A stretch of DNA of 64,000 bases, taken from NCBI RefSeq assembly GCF_009858175.1, contig NZ_CP047393.1:1364001-1428000 (forward strand), given 5' to 3'. Positions 15,699 to 24,099 of the stretch are shown here, piece by piece. A program made the translations under genes and the position numbers. Numbering within the stretch: position 1 is the stretch's first letter; each line of letters opens with the position of its first letter. The DNA comes from Pontibacillus sp. HMF3514 (GTDB lineage Bacteria > Bacillota > Bacilli > Bacillales > BH030062). The notes beneath the pieces are model-generated. The model searched no databases, had not been told where the DNA came from, and was given only the letters and a program-made list of their open reading frames with translations.

Positions 15699-15714
15699 TG
15701 TAAACGATTCCTTA
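15699..15714. promoter_or_regulatory. ScrR-type operator O2 (imperfect)
   Basis: TGTAAACGATTCCTTA shares the TGTAA-CGATT half with O3. Confidence 0.5.
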
Positions 15715-15715
15715 T

Positions 15716-15744
15716 TTGGGATTAAGCGGCTGGTTAGCAATAAT
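15716..15744 (+). promoter_or_regulatory. Predicted promoter of the scr operon
   Basis: TTGGGA (15716-15721), a 17-base spacer and AATAAT (15739-15744). It lies between operators O2 and O3, so a bound repressor would bracket it. Confidence 0.5.
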
Positions 15745-15760
15745 AATTTTTTGAGTGATG

Positions 15761-15776
15761 TGTAATCGATTACACA
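15761..15776. promoter_or_regulatory. ScrR-type operator O3 (perfect palindrome)
   Basis: TGTAATCGATTACACA is a 16-base LacI-type palindrome (outermost pair included), 28 bases before scrA. Confidence 0.75.
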
Positions 15777-15803
15777 TATGAACCATGTGAGGAGGAGACA
15801 GAA

Positions 15804-17204
15804 ATGGCAAGCAATAAACAAATTGCAGAAAGCGTAATTGAAGCGCTTGGAGGTCATGAAAACATTCAGTCCGTTGCCCATTGTGCAACACGTCTTCGTG
15901 TTATGGTGCATGATAAGGACAACGTCGATGTATCAAGCTTAGAGGAAACCGAAAAAGTAAAGGGAGCTTTCTACAACTCCGGACAGTATCAGATCATTTT
16001 CGGAACTGGTACGGTAAACAACATCTACAATGAAGTTGTGAATCTAGGGGTTACGGGTACATCAAAGTCAGAATTAAAAGAAGATGCAAAACAACAAGGA
16101 AACTGGTTCCAACGTGCGATTCGTACATTTGGTGATGTATTCGTACCGATCATTCCAGCGCTTGTTGCAACTGGTTTATTCATGGGACTTCGTGGTCTGG
16201 TTTTACAAGAAGAAATATTAGCATTGTTCGGATTAACACCTGACAGCGTACCAGAAAACTTCATTACGTTAACACAGGTTTTAACAGACACAGCATTTAT
16301 ATTCTTACCAGCATTGGTAGCGTGGTCAACGTTTAAAGTATTTGGGGGAAATCCGACCATAGGACTCGTCCTCGGACTCATGCTCGTCTCCCCATCCTTG
16401 CCAAACGCTTGGGCAGTAGCTGGTGGAGATGCAGAACCAATGACATTCTTCGGATTTATTCCGGTATTAGGTTATCAAAGTTCAGTATTACCAGCCTTTA
16501 TCGCAGGTATTGTCGGGGCCAAGCTTGAAAAAGTCATACGAAAGAAAGTACCAGAAGCGTTAGATCTTGTTGTTACCCCATTTTTAGTATTACTTGTTAT
16601 GATTACGCTTTCATTATTCGCGATTGGACCAATCTTCCACATCGTTGAACAAGGTATTTTCGAAGCTATGCGCTTCTTACTTGAACTTCCATTTGGTTTA
16701 AGTGGACTAATTATTGGTTTTGTGAACCAAATCATTGTTGTTACAGGTGTTCACCACATCTTTAACTTCCTAGAGATTCAGTTATTAAACAATCTTGGAT
16801 ATAATCCATTTAACCCAATCATCACAGGAGCGATTGCAGCTCAAGGTGGTGCAGCACTAGCTGTAGGTATGAAGACAAAAGGGAAGAAGTTACGTGCACT
16901 ATCCATTTCTTCTGCAACATCTGCATTCTTAGGAATTACAGAGCCGGCAATCTTCGGTGTTAACTTACGCTATGTTCGTCCATTCATTATGGGACTTGTT
17001 GGTGGCGGTGTTAGTGGTTTCTTAGCTTCTATCATGGGTCTTAAAGCAACAGGAATGGCCATCACTGTATTACCAGGTGCATTACTATATCTAAATGGAC
17101 AACTGTTAGGTTATTTCTTCATCAACATTGTTGCCATTGCAGTAGCCTTTGGTCTAACATGGATGTTTGGTTTCAATGACAACATGTTAGATAAAAAAGA
17201 ATAA
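15804..17204 (+). CDS. scrA: PTS sucrose transporter subunit IIBC
   Basis: 466 residues. The EIIB domain at the N terminus carries the phosphorylated cysteine in VAHCATRLR (Cys27). A linker is followed by about ten membrane segments of EIIC (PALVATGLFMGLRG, GVHHIFNFLE, TEPAIFGVN). There is no EIIA domain, as in other SacP/ScrA proteins, which borrow a glucose-type EIIA. It imports sucrose as sucrose-6-phosphate, the substrate of the hydrolase two genes downstream. GGAGG precedes the ATG. Confidence 0.92.
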   Translation: MASNKQIAESVIEALGGHENIQSVAHCATRLRVMVHDKDNVDVSSLEETEKVKGAFYNSGQYQIIFGTGTVNNIYNEVVNLGVTGTSKSELKEDAKQQGNWFQRAIRTFGDVFVPIIPALVATGLFMGLRGLVLQEEILALFGLTPDSVPENFITLTQVLTDTAFIFLPALVAWSTFKVFGGNPTIGLVLGLMLVSPSLPNAWAVAGGDAEPMTFFGFIPVLGYQSSVLPAFIAGIVGAKLEKVIRKKVPEALDLVVTPFLVLLVMITLSLFAIGPIFHIVEQGIFEAMRFLLELPFGLSGLIIGFVNQIIVVTGVHHIFNFLEIQLLNNLGYNPFNPIITGAIAAQGGAALAVGMKTKGKKLRALSISSATSAFLGITEPAIFGVNLRYVRPFIMGLVGGGVSGFLASIMGLKATGMAITVLPGALLYLNGQLLGYFFINIVAIAVAFGLTWMFGFNDNMLDKKE

Positions 17205-17214
17205 AAAATAGAAG

Positions 17215-17242
17215 AGAAGGCCTTTTCTCGAAAAGGTCTTCT
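17215..17242 (+). other. Intercistronic hairpin between scrA and scrK
   Basis: AGAAGGCCTTTT pairs with AAAAGGTCTTCT around a CTCG loop, with no strong T run after it. It may cut distal expression or protect the upstream mRNA rather than terminate fully. Confidence 0.6.
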
Positions 17243-17273
17243 TGCTATTTACATCTGTAAGGAGTTGAACCAC

Positions 17274-18230
17274 ATGACAAAAGGGATTATTACACTTGGA
17301 GAAGCGTTAATCGACTTTATTCCAACTGACCAAACGAATATGACATATCAAAAAAATCCGGGAGGAGCCCCAGCAAATGTAGCTGTTGGAGCAGCACGAC
17401 TTGGTGCAAAATCTACTTTTCTTTCAAAAGTTGGACAGGACGTACTTGGCCGATTTTTGAAAGAAACCTTAACGGACTATGGTGTTGAAACGGCAAACAT
17501 GTCTTTTTCTGAAGAAGCGAATACGAATATCGTGTTTGTTACTTTAGATGAAAACGGGGAACGCAGTTTTGAATTTTATGTCAATCCTTCTGCGGATCAG
17601 AAACTTTCAGAATCGGATATTCATGAAGGTCTATTTAAGGAGCATAATGTTTTTCATTTTGGTTCCATCTCATTGATTAAGGAACCTGCTCGAAGCGCTA
17701 CAATCTATGCGGTAGAACAAGCAAGAAAAGCTGGAGTTTTGGTTTCGTATGATCCAAACCTACGCCTTAGTCTATGGGATAGTGAAGAACAAGCTCGAGA
17801 GCAGATGGTATCTGTGTTAGACCAAGTTGATGTTCTTAAAATTTCTGAAGAAGAACTAGAATTCATAACAGGTGAGGCTTCTATTGAAAAAGGAATTGAG
17901 AAGCTTAAAGAAAAGTATGACATTCCATTGATCTTTGTCACGTTGGGAGCAGAAGGAAGTCTTGTATATACTGAACAAGGCTCAGCACAAGTAGATGCTC
18001 TAAAAGTTAAAGCTGTAGACACGACTGGAGCTGGGGATGCCTTTGTTTCAGGTGTACTTTATCAGTTGAGCGAACGTTCTGGAGATATTCAATCCATTTC
18101 AGTAGAGGATGCCGTATATATGGCTAAGTTCGCAAGTGTCTCTGGGGGTTTAGCTGCGTCATCAAAAGGGGCTATGACTGCACTACCTGATCGACAACAC
18201 GTACAAAACATTTTGGAAAATGGGCAGTAA
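17274..18230 (+). CDS. scrK: Fructokinase (PfkB family)
   Basis: 318 residues. PfkB/ribokinase fold: the N-terminal NPGGAPANVAVGAARLG (substrate side) and C-terminal DTTGAGDAFVSG (catalytic Asp and anion hole) are intact. In this operon it should phosphorylate the fructose released by sucrose-6-phosphate hydrolase. The start is ATG 17274, with AAGGAG 9 bases upstream, not the TTG at 17265 that abuts the site. Confidence 0.92.
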   Translation: MTKGIITLGEALIDFIPTDQTNMTYQKNPGGAPANVAVGAARLGAKSTFLSKVGQDVLGRFLKETLTDYGVETANMSFSEEANTNIVFVTLDENGERSFEFYVNPSADQKLSESDIHEGLFKEHNVFHFGSISLIKEPARSATIYAVEQARKAGVLVSYDPNLRLSLWDSEEQAREQMVSVLDQVDVLKISEEELEFITGEASIEKGIEKLKEKYDIPLIFVTLGAEGSLVYTEQGSAQVDALKVKAVDTTGAGDAFVSGVLYQLSERSGDIQSISVEDAVYMAKFASVSGGLAASSKGAMTALPDRQHVQNILENGQ

Positions 18231-18242
18231 GGAGATTTTGTT

Positions 18243-19664
18243 ATGAACCGAGATCAACAACTAAGAGAGATGGCTGAGAAAGAAGTCCAACACTATCAAT
18301 CTATTGTCGAAAAAGATCCCTATCGCCAGAAGTATCATATGATGCCACCTGTAGGATTACTGAATGATCCAAATGGGTTTATTCAGTGGAATGGAACGTA
18401 TCATATGTTCTTTCAATGGATGCCCTTTGATACGACGCATGGTGCTAAGTTTTGGGGGCACTATTCCTCTACGGATTTAGTGAACTGGGAGTTGGAGCCT
18501 GTCGCTCTTGCACCAAGTGATTGGTACGATAAGAATGGCTGTTATTCAGGAAGTGCAGTCGATGATGATGGCAAGCTAAAGGTTTTCTATACTGGGAACG
18601 TAAAAGATGAACACGGTAATCGAGAAACCTACCAATGCTTGGCTGAGTCTGTAGATGGGATCGATTTCACAAAAAAAGGTCCATTGATTCGCTTACCAGA
18701 AGGATTCACTCCTCATTTTCGTGATCCTAAAGTGTGGAAAGAGGATGGTAAATGGTTCATGGTTGTGGGTGCTCAAACGCTTGATCTAGAAGGAAGCGTT
18801 GCTCTATTTGAATCTGAGGATTTAGAGAGCTGGAACTTTAAAGGTGAGCTTTCAAGTTCCAATGGAGAGCTCGGATATATGTGGGAATGTCCGGACCTAT
18901 TTGCTTTAGGAAATCAGCATGTTCTAGTCTTTTGCCCACAAGGTATGGAATCTGATGGTATGTATTATAACAATGTTTATCAGTCTGGCTATGTCGTTGG
19001 AGATTTTGATCCAGAGCAGGCTACTTTTGGACATGGTTCTTTTGTAGAGTTAGATCGCGGCTTTGAGTTTTATGCTCCTCAAACTACAGAGGATGATTAT
19101 GGACGCAGAATACTTGTCGGATGGATGGGAATCCCTGACCAAAATGAAGAGCATCATCCTACGATCGAGTACCGTTGGATCCACAATTTAACATTACCAC
19201 GTGAGCTTAAGCTTCATGATGGCAAAGTGTTTCAAAAGCCTGTTGAAGAGTTGAAAAATCTTCGAGGAGAAGAAGTATGTTCTTTTGAATTGGAACAAGG
19301 CTATGTAGAAAAAGAGCTTCCAAAATCCTCTGAGATTGTAGTGGATATTGAATCATCAAAGAAATCTGTAGTGTCCATTGACCTTTATGATTTTGCCAAG
19401 ATAACGTATAACAGAGCTGAAAGGTCCGTGACTTTAGAGCGCAAAAGCTTAGTAGATGGATCTATTGAAGAGAGAACTTGTACGTTAGAAAGTCCGTTAA
19501 AAGAACTTCGCTTATTCTTAGATCAATCCACCCTGGAGCTTTTTGTGAATGGGGGAGAAGAAGTGTTTACCTCTCGCATGTTTCCGGATGTAACAGAAGA
19601 GAACATTCGATTTGATGTTCAAGGTGATACACATTTAGAAGTGAAAGCATGGGAGTTAGGGTAA
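18243..19664 (+). CDS. scrB: Sucrose-6-phosphate hydrolase (GH32)
   Basis: 473 residues. Glycoside hydrolase family 32: the nucleophile Asp in NDPNG (41-45), the RDP motif (about 160) and the acid/base Glu in WECPD (about 216) are all present, with a C-terminal beta-sandwich. It splits sucrose-6-phosphate into glucose-6-phosphate and fructose in the cytoplasm. It follows fructokinase by 12 bases, and a terminator closes the operon. Confidence 0.93.
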   Translation: MNRDQQLREMAEKEVQHYQSIVEKDPYRQKYHMMPPVGLLNDPNGFIQWNGTYHMFFQWMPFDTTHGAKFWGHYSSTDLVNWELEPVALAPSDWYDKNGCYSGSAVDDDGKLKVFYTGNVKDEHGNRETYQCLAESVDGIDFTKKGPLIRLPEGFTPHFRDPKVWKEDGKWFMVVGAQTLDLEGSVALFESEDLESWNFKGELSSSNGELGYMWECPDLFALGNQHVLVFCPQGMESDGMYYNNVYQSGYVVGDFDPEQATFGHGSFVELDRGFEFYAPQTTEDDYGRRILVGWMGIPDQNEEHHPTIEYRWIHNLTLPRELKLHDGKVFQKPVEELKNLRGEEVCSFELEQGYVEKELPKSSEIVVDIESSKKSVVSIDLYDFAKITYNRAERSVTLERKSLVDGSIEERTCTLESPLKELRLFLDQSTLELFVNGGEEVFTSRMFPDVTEENIRFDVQGDTHLEVKAWELG

Positions 19665-19692
19665 CATTTAAAATGAAAAAGTTTGGTGAAAT

Positions 19693-19730
19693 AAAGCAGT
19701 CCGATTTTAATTAATTGGGCTGCTTTTTTT
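19693..19730 (+). terminator. Terminator of the scr operon
   Basis: AAAGCAGTCC pairs with GGGCTGCTTT, followed by a T run. Confidence 0.85.
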
Positions 19731-19759
19731 AGTATCATCTTGAAAATTTTCATTCATAA

Positions 19760-20050
19760 ATGGATAAATGTGTTAAAATGAACAGAACTTTTATTACTAA
19801 AAAGATATGTTTCAGAAAAGTTTTGGAGGTTCATAGGGAGGTACATAGTCCAGCAGGCTTTTTGAATAGGTTAGGTGCAAGAATTATAGATATGATTGTT
19901 GTAAATATAATAATTGGGGCTATTACAGTATTTTTGTATGGTGAGTTTTTTTATGAAGACTTTCGGCCAATTGATTTGTTAATTGATTTGTTAATTGATT
20001 TGTTAGGTTTTCTTTATGGTCTTATCTTCCCAATAGTGGGGTGTAATTGA
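19760..20050 (+). pseudogene. Truncated RDD-family membrane protein
   Basis: The frame encodes HSPAGFLNRLGARIIDMIVV, an RDD-type first helix like PAGFWIRFGASLLDGIIIL of the intact gene at 56836, then a second helix and a stop just where the intact protein continues with its last two helices. About 50-60 residues of the domain are missing. It contains three tandem copies of a 12-base unit (ATTGATTTGTTA, LIDL repeats) at 19979-20005. No good start is visible, though two AGGGAGG/GGAGG sites lie near 19825-19840. Probably a decayed gene. Confidence 0.6.
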
Positions 20051-20113
20051 TTAAATAAAAAAGAGGTAATTGTAATTACATAAGGAGTGCGACATAAAAG
20101 GGGGAAGATTATA

Positions 20114-20896
20114 GTGGATACATTAAATCAAAATAGCAAGGCTTGGGATAAGAAAGTAGAAGATGGAGTCGGATATACCTTGCCAGTAAGTAAAAAGATC
20201 ATTGAAAAAAGTAGAGCAGGCGACTGGAGTATAAAGATGACACCTAATAAAGCTGTGCCGAGAGAATGGTTTCCCGAATCATTAGAGGGTGTGAGCATTC
20301 TTTGTTTAGCGTCTGGTGGGGGACAACAAGCGCCAGTATTAGCTGCAGCTGGTGCTGATGTAACGGTTGTAGATTTGTCCGCGAAACAAATAGAGCAAGA
20401 TCGAGCCGTAGCAGAGCGAGATAGATTGCATATTAAAACCGTGCAAGGAAGTATGACAGATCTCCATTTTTTCAGAGATGCAGAGTTTGATATGATCGTT
20501 CACCCTGTTTCCAACTTATTTGTGGAAGATGTGTCGTCTGTTTGGCAGGAAGCTTCAAGAGTGTTAAAAGACGGAGGGACACTCATTGCCGGCTTTACCA
20601 ATCCAATTCTTTTTATTTTCGATGAAGAAGAGGATATGAAAGGGAAATTAGTCGTCAAGAACACCATTCCTTCGTCCTCATTAGACCATTTGACTGAAGA
20701 AGAAGTTAAGAATTATTTCGAGGCTAACCATACAATTGAATTCGGTCATACATTAGAAGACCAAATTCAAGGTCAGATAGATGCTGGGTTTGTTCTTGCA
20801 GGCTTATATGAAGATGATTTTGGTGGAAGAAGGCCTTTAGATGAATATATTAAGTGTTTTGTTACTACTAGAGCTATAAAGATGAAAGTGGATTAA
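20114..20896 (+). CDS. Class I SAM-dependent methyltransferase
   Basis: 260 residues. Motif I LCLASGGGQQAPVLAAAGA binds SAM, and DVTVVDLSAKQIEQD (motif II) and the downstream ASRVLKDGGTLIAGF complete a Methyltransf_11-type Rossmann fold. Substrate unknown. The start is GTG 20114, with AGGGGGAAG 8-9 bases upstream; an earlier in-frame GTG at 20087 has a weaker AAGGAG overlap. It diverges little in composition from its neighbours. Confidence 0.82.
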   Translation: MDTLNQNSKAWDKKVEDGVGYTLPVSKKIIEKSRAGDWSIKMTPNKAVPREWFPESLEGVSILCLASGGGQQAPVLAAAGADVTVVDLSAKQIEQDRAVAERDRLHIKTVQGSMTDLHFFRDAEFDMIVHPVSNLFVEDVSSVWQEASRVLKDGGTLIAGFTNPILFIFDEEEDMKGKLVVKNTIPSSSLDHLTEEEVKNYFEANHTIEFGHTLEDQIQGQIDAGFVLAGLYEDDFGGRRPLDEYIKCFVTTRAIKMKVD

Positions 20897-20929
20897 TATT
20901 TTGGAGTTGTTTTCAAGGGGGAGATGTGG

Positions 20930-21328
20930 GTGAAGGTAAAATATTTAATTCTTATAAGCACATTGTTCATGTTACTAATAGCAGTATTTGCATGTAGTAA
21001 AGATGATTCAAGTGATTTTTATACTTCAATAAAAATGGAAGAACTTATAGAAAATAAAAGCTATGAAGAATTTGAAAACATGTTGTCAGATAGAGCTGCT
21101 GAGAAGCTGTCGAAAGAAGATTTTGGTCGTTTTCACAAAGTGTTAAGTAAGAAAAAGGAATATTATCCAACCACTACTTTTAGTAAATATGAAATGATTT
21201 CGTTTGATAATGAAATCACTTTCTTAATCTCTATAGGAGAAGTAGACGGAGAAACTAAGGTAACCGACGTAAAAATAGTTTCAGAAGAGATGGCAAACAA
21301 AATAGGTGAATTGTTCAATATTAAATAG
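20930..21328 (+). CDS. Small lipoprotein, unknown function
   Basis: 132 residues. The signal peptide ends in IAVFAC, giving a lipobox cysteine at about 22; the mature part is Ser/Asp/Glu-rich then a small alpha+beta domain (YEEFENMLSDRAAEKL, TKVTDVKIVSEE) of the DUF3887-like look. The start is GTG 20930, because GGGGG ends 8 bases upstream; the ATG at 20924 is too close. It follows the methyltransferase by 33 bases. Confidence 0.65.
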   Translation: MKVKYLILISTLFMLLIAVFACSKDDSSDFYTSIKMEELIENKSYEEFENMLSDRAAEKLSKEDFGRFHKVLSKKKEYYPTTTFSKYEMISFDNEITFLISIGEVDGETKVTDVKIVSEEMANKIGELFNIK

Positions 21329-21359
21329 ACTTTACTTTACATACAAAATTGTTATTTCT

Positions 21360-21540
21360 ATGGAGGTAGCGAGTGAATATACTAGTTTTTTTGGTCCATT
21401 AATAGTGTTTTTAATTGCGCATCCTATAATGTTGATACTGTATAAAGATGTAGCAAAGTTTGTTGATTTAACAAAAAACAAAACACCGACCTTTTTAAAA
21501 TGGAATCAGTGTTTCTTCATTATTAATTACTTTTTCGCAA
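21360..21540 (+). pseudogene. Possible remnant of a small membrane protein gene
   Basis: The frame from ATG 21360 encodes a hydrophobic segment (FFGPLIVFLIAHPIMLILYK) and [20 protein letters not shown], then runs into the 3' end of the convergent DUF2200 gene. GGAGG is placed for a GTG at 21373 in another frame that soon stops, so a frameshift near 21385 may have broken the gene. Low confidence. Confidence 0.3.
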
Positions 21541-21879
21541 AATCTTATCTAGTGCTTTTCCTTTTGCTAACTCATCAATCAGTTTGTCCAAATAGCGAAT
21601 TTCCTGCATAGTTGGTTCTTCGATATCCTCTACTCGGACCCCGCAGACCACACCTTTGATCAAAGCTCTCGAAGGATTTAGTTGGGGAGCTTCCGCAAAG
21701 AAGTCCTCAAAGGTTGTCTGTTTTTCCGGTTGTGCTTCTAACTCTTCCTGGCTATACCCTGTTAACCACCGGATGATTTCATCGACTTCTGTTTTTGTAC
21801 GTCCTTTTTTCTCTGCCTTCTTAACATAATGGGGGTAGACACTTGCGAAACTCATTGTATAGATCTTATGTTTGGTCAT
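21523..21879 (-). CDS. DUF2200 family protein
   Basis: 118 residues, cytoplasmic. The N terminus [20 protein letters not shown] and the [31 protein letters not shown] and [20 protein letters not shown] segments match the DUF2200 family, whose role is unknown. AAGGGAGAAG lies before the ATG. Its last codons overlap the possible membrane gene remnant on the other strand. Confidence 0.85.
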   Translation of the reverse strand: MTKHKIYTMSFASVYPHYVKKAEKKGRTKTEVDEIIRWLTGYSQEELEAQPEKQTTFEDFFAEAPQLNPSRALIKGVVCGVRVEDIEEPTMQEIRYLDKLIDELAKGKALDKILRKSN

Positions 21880-22018
21880 AATTCTTCTCCCTTACATAAT
21901 TTTCTTTATTATAGTACGAAGAATAGGCGGATTCAACGAAGTAATCGTCCAAAGAAGTAATATTTGGAACCCTTATGGAAAAGAGCGCATGCTATAATGT
22001 CGCTCTTTCATTCGATTC

Positions 22019-22711
22019 TTATTCTAAGCTTTCAGAAGTAACGTCTTGAATAATCCAGTAGCCACCATCGTTTATAGTTAACATGTACGTTGTTTTGATG
22101 TGGCCGTATAGTTCGTTATCTGTTTCTTGAACAACTTTGTAATTTCCGTTGCTTCCCTGTTTAAATTCAATTGGTTGGTCACTGTTAAGGAACTTAGGAC
22201 CGTCCATAGCTTTCACATGAAGTGCATCATCTTTCATGACAAAGTACGTGTTAATCCATTCATCTGCTTGCTCTGCTGACATGAAATGCATAAAGTAATC
22301 TTTTAACTTATCTTTGGTCTTGTATTCTTTTAATTCTCCATTGTCTTTTGTATAATTGATAACCTTCTTAAATGCTTCCTCATATTCTTCTAGCTCTGTT
22401 TTGGCACGGTCTTTATTCATTGGATACTTAGCTTCTGTATCGCTGCTGTCTTTTTCTGAGTTTTGATTGTTCTCATCAGAATTATCTGATTCGTTACTGT
22501 CATTATATTTATCTGAATCTTTCTTGTCTTTACCTTTAGTATTATCTTTATATTCTGTGGAATTGTTATTTTGTTTTTCCTCTTCTTGTTGTGTTTTCTC
22601 TTTCTGATCATTGTCTTGAGCTGCTGAAGTGTTGGAACTGTCATCACTTCCGAGAGCGCAACCTCCAAGTGCAAGTAATCCTGCTAGTGATGTCGTTAAG
22701 ATTTTTTTCAT
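22019..22711 (-). CDS. Lipoprotein with acidic linker and a domain shared with the gene at 53362
   Basis: 230 residues. The signal peptide ends in LLALGGC (lipobox), followed by about 75 residues of Asp/Glu/Asn/Lys/Ser low complexity, then a folded domain (about 100-230). That domain resembles the middle of the lipoprotein at 53362: KxYxTKDxxxxY/L, an FVM(K/R)D segment, a PKFL/PLWF-F position, YxxVQExxNE, and a Y-L-x-x-x-x-G-x-W-x-(I/L) ending. It lacks the C-terminal domain found there. ATG 22711 has AAGGAG 9 bases upstream. Function unknown. Confidence 0.72.
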   Translation of the reverse strand: MKKILTTSLAGLLALGGCALGSDDSSNTSAAQDNDQKEKTQQEEEKQNNNSTEYKDNTKGKDKKDSDKYNDSNESDNSDENNQNSEKDSSDTEAKYPMNKDRAKTELEEYEEAFKKVINYTKDNGELKEYKTKDKLKDYFMHFMSAEQADEWINTYFVMKDDALHVKAMDGPKFLNSDQPIEFKQGSNGNYKVVQETDNELYGHIKTTYMLTINDGGYWIIQDVTSESLE

Positions 22712-22946
22712 CTTTAACAACTCCTTTCCTAATATTTTAGAAATTAATTGAATTCAATGCATTAAATTCCTTTTTCATCCCATCTGTCGTATCTGATGTT
22801 GGATAAGTTACAAGCGATTTCAATGTATGATTTGTGCTATGAAAAAATAAATGAAAAATCTACATAGGTTCATAGGCTGGTGTGGTGAAAATAGGCAAAA
22901 TATTGTATATTGAAGGTAAATGCTACAAATAAAGGTGTGGAATAAT

Positions 22947-23150
22947 ATGGATCGCGAAACGCTTCATGAAAGAATTTATGCTCTTAAATATGTGCTGGAG
23001 AGTGGCCAGGTTGATCTCGGCTCTCGACGCTATGAAATTGAAGATGATTTAGACCAAGTAAAAACTGCGAAAGATGGCATGGTTGATCCTGACACAGTGT
23101 CGCCAGCTCTTATGGAAATTATTAAAGCTACGTTAGAACAAGAACATTAA
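22947..23150 (+). CDS. Small hypothetical protein
   Basis: 67 residues, acidic, predicted mostly helical (RETLHERIYALKYVLESGQV, DLDQVKTAKDGMV). No family recognised. ATG 22947 is preceded by AAAGGTG; an upstream extension has no site. A terminator follows. Confidence 0.6.
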   Translation: MDRETLHERIYALKYVLESGQVDLGSRRYEIEDDLDQVKTAKDGMVDPDTVSPALMEIIKATLEQEH

Positions 23151-23158
23151 GAAAGCGA

Positions 23159-23202
23159 AAAATCACATTCGGATGATAGTAGAGTCTGAATGTGATTTTA
23201 AT
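23159..23202 (+). terminator. Terminator
   Basis: An AAATCACATTC/GAATGTGATTTT stem closed by a T-rich tail. Confidence 0.7.
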
Positions 23203-23225
23203 TTCAGGTAAGATGAGGTGATCGT

Positions 23226-23648
23226 ATTCTTAAAAGAGTGATTGTGTATTTTATTTTAATTGGGCTGATGACAGCATGTAACAGTGGAGCCCAAACGATT
23301 CCCACCATAAAAGTAACGAAGCTTAATGAGAATGGGGAATATAATCCCTATAGAGAAATTGAGAATCCGGAAAAGGTAAAAAAAGTTGTAAACATTCTCG
23401 ACGAGATTCAATTAAATTGGCGAGATAACAAAGTATCATGGAGTGAAGTTCCTCAGTATCAATTCACAATTAATCATATGAAGGAGCAGGAAACGAAAAA
23501 GGATGAAAAATATGAAATTCTTTTTAGTATAGATCGCGTAAGCATTTACTTATTTAAACGACCTGATAAATATACCATTATGTCGGATAAAGAAGCCGAG
23601 ACTTTGGTAGAGATCATAACGGGTGAAACGCTTGCTGAACCAAAGTGA
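23226..23648 (+). CDS. Small lipoprotein with a probable ATT start
   Basis: 140 residues from ATT 23226. This start gives a complete lipoprotein signal peptide (LKRVIVYFILIGLMTAC) and lies 5 bases after GAGGTG (23215-23220). The first standard codon in frame, GTG 23238, is 17 bases from the site and would remove the positively charged n-region. The mature domain (KKVVNILDEIQLNWRDNKV, YEILFSIDRVSIYLFKRPD) has an alpha+beta look; function unknown. Confidence 0.6.
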   Translation: MLKRVIVYFILIGLMTACNSGAQTIPTIKVTKLNENGEYNPYREIENPEKVKKVVNILDEIQLNWRDNKVSWSEVPQYQFTINHMKEQETKKDEKYEILFSIDRVSIYLFKRPDKYTIMSDKEAETLVEIITGETLAEPK

Positions 23649-24090
23649 ATCAGAAAGGATAAACACCTTATTTCAACTCGGTTTTTTAAAATAGAGGTTT
23701 CAGGTGGTATTAGATAAGTACCTTTTATAAGAAACGAGTCGTGTTTTTAAGAATTCAAAAAATAAAAAAAAACCTCTCCTCATCCAGGGCGCCAAGATCA
23801 TTAGGCGTCTTTTTTCACGTTAAGAAAGGATAAAATTTTAGCGACGGTGCAATTCGGCGTAGTGAAAATTTAAAAAGTATGAAGTATAAGCGCAACTAAG
23901 CCTCTTTCTGCGCCTTAAAGGCTTGCCAATCGACAAGTTTTCGTTATGTTCATTAAAAAGGAGGAGAAAACTCCTGTTTTAAAAAATAACAAGGGTCATT
24001 TTTCCTCTATTAATAATTTTTTCTCACTTAACCCCCAATTTTACTATAAGCCTTTCGTATCCTTTGAGTAGAATAAGCGGAAAGGGGGTG
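23649..24090 (+). other. Long gene-free leader with probable RNA structure
   Basis: No supported gene. It holds a hairpin with a T run near 23787-23815 (GGCGCC/GGCGTC), then a compact structured stretch at 23820-23990: GCGCA (23890-23894) can pair with TGCGC (23909-23913), while AAGCCT (23898-23903) can pair with AGGCTT (23919-23924), an H-type pseudoknot arrangement. An AGGAG/CTCCT hairpin with T run follows (about 23962-23982). It precedes the secreted acidic protein gene. I do not recognise a known riboswitch. Confidence 0.4.
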
Positions 24091-24099
24091 AAACACGAC

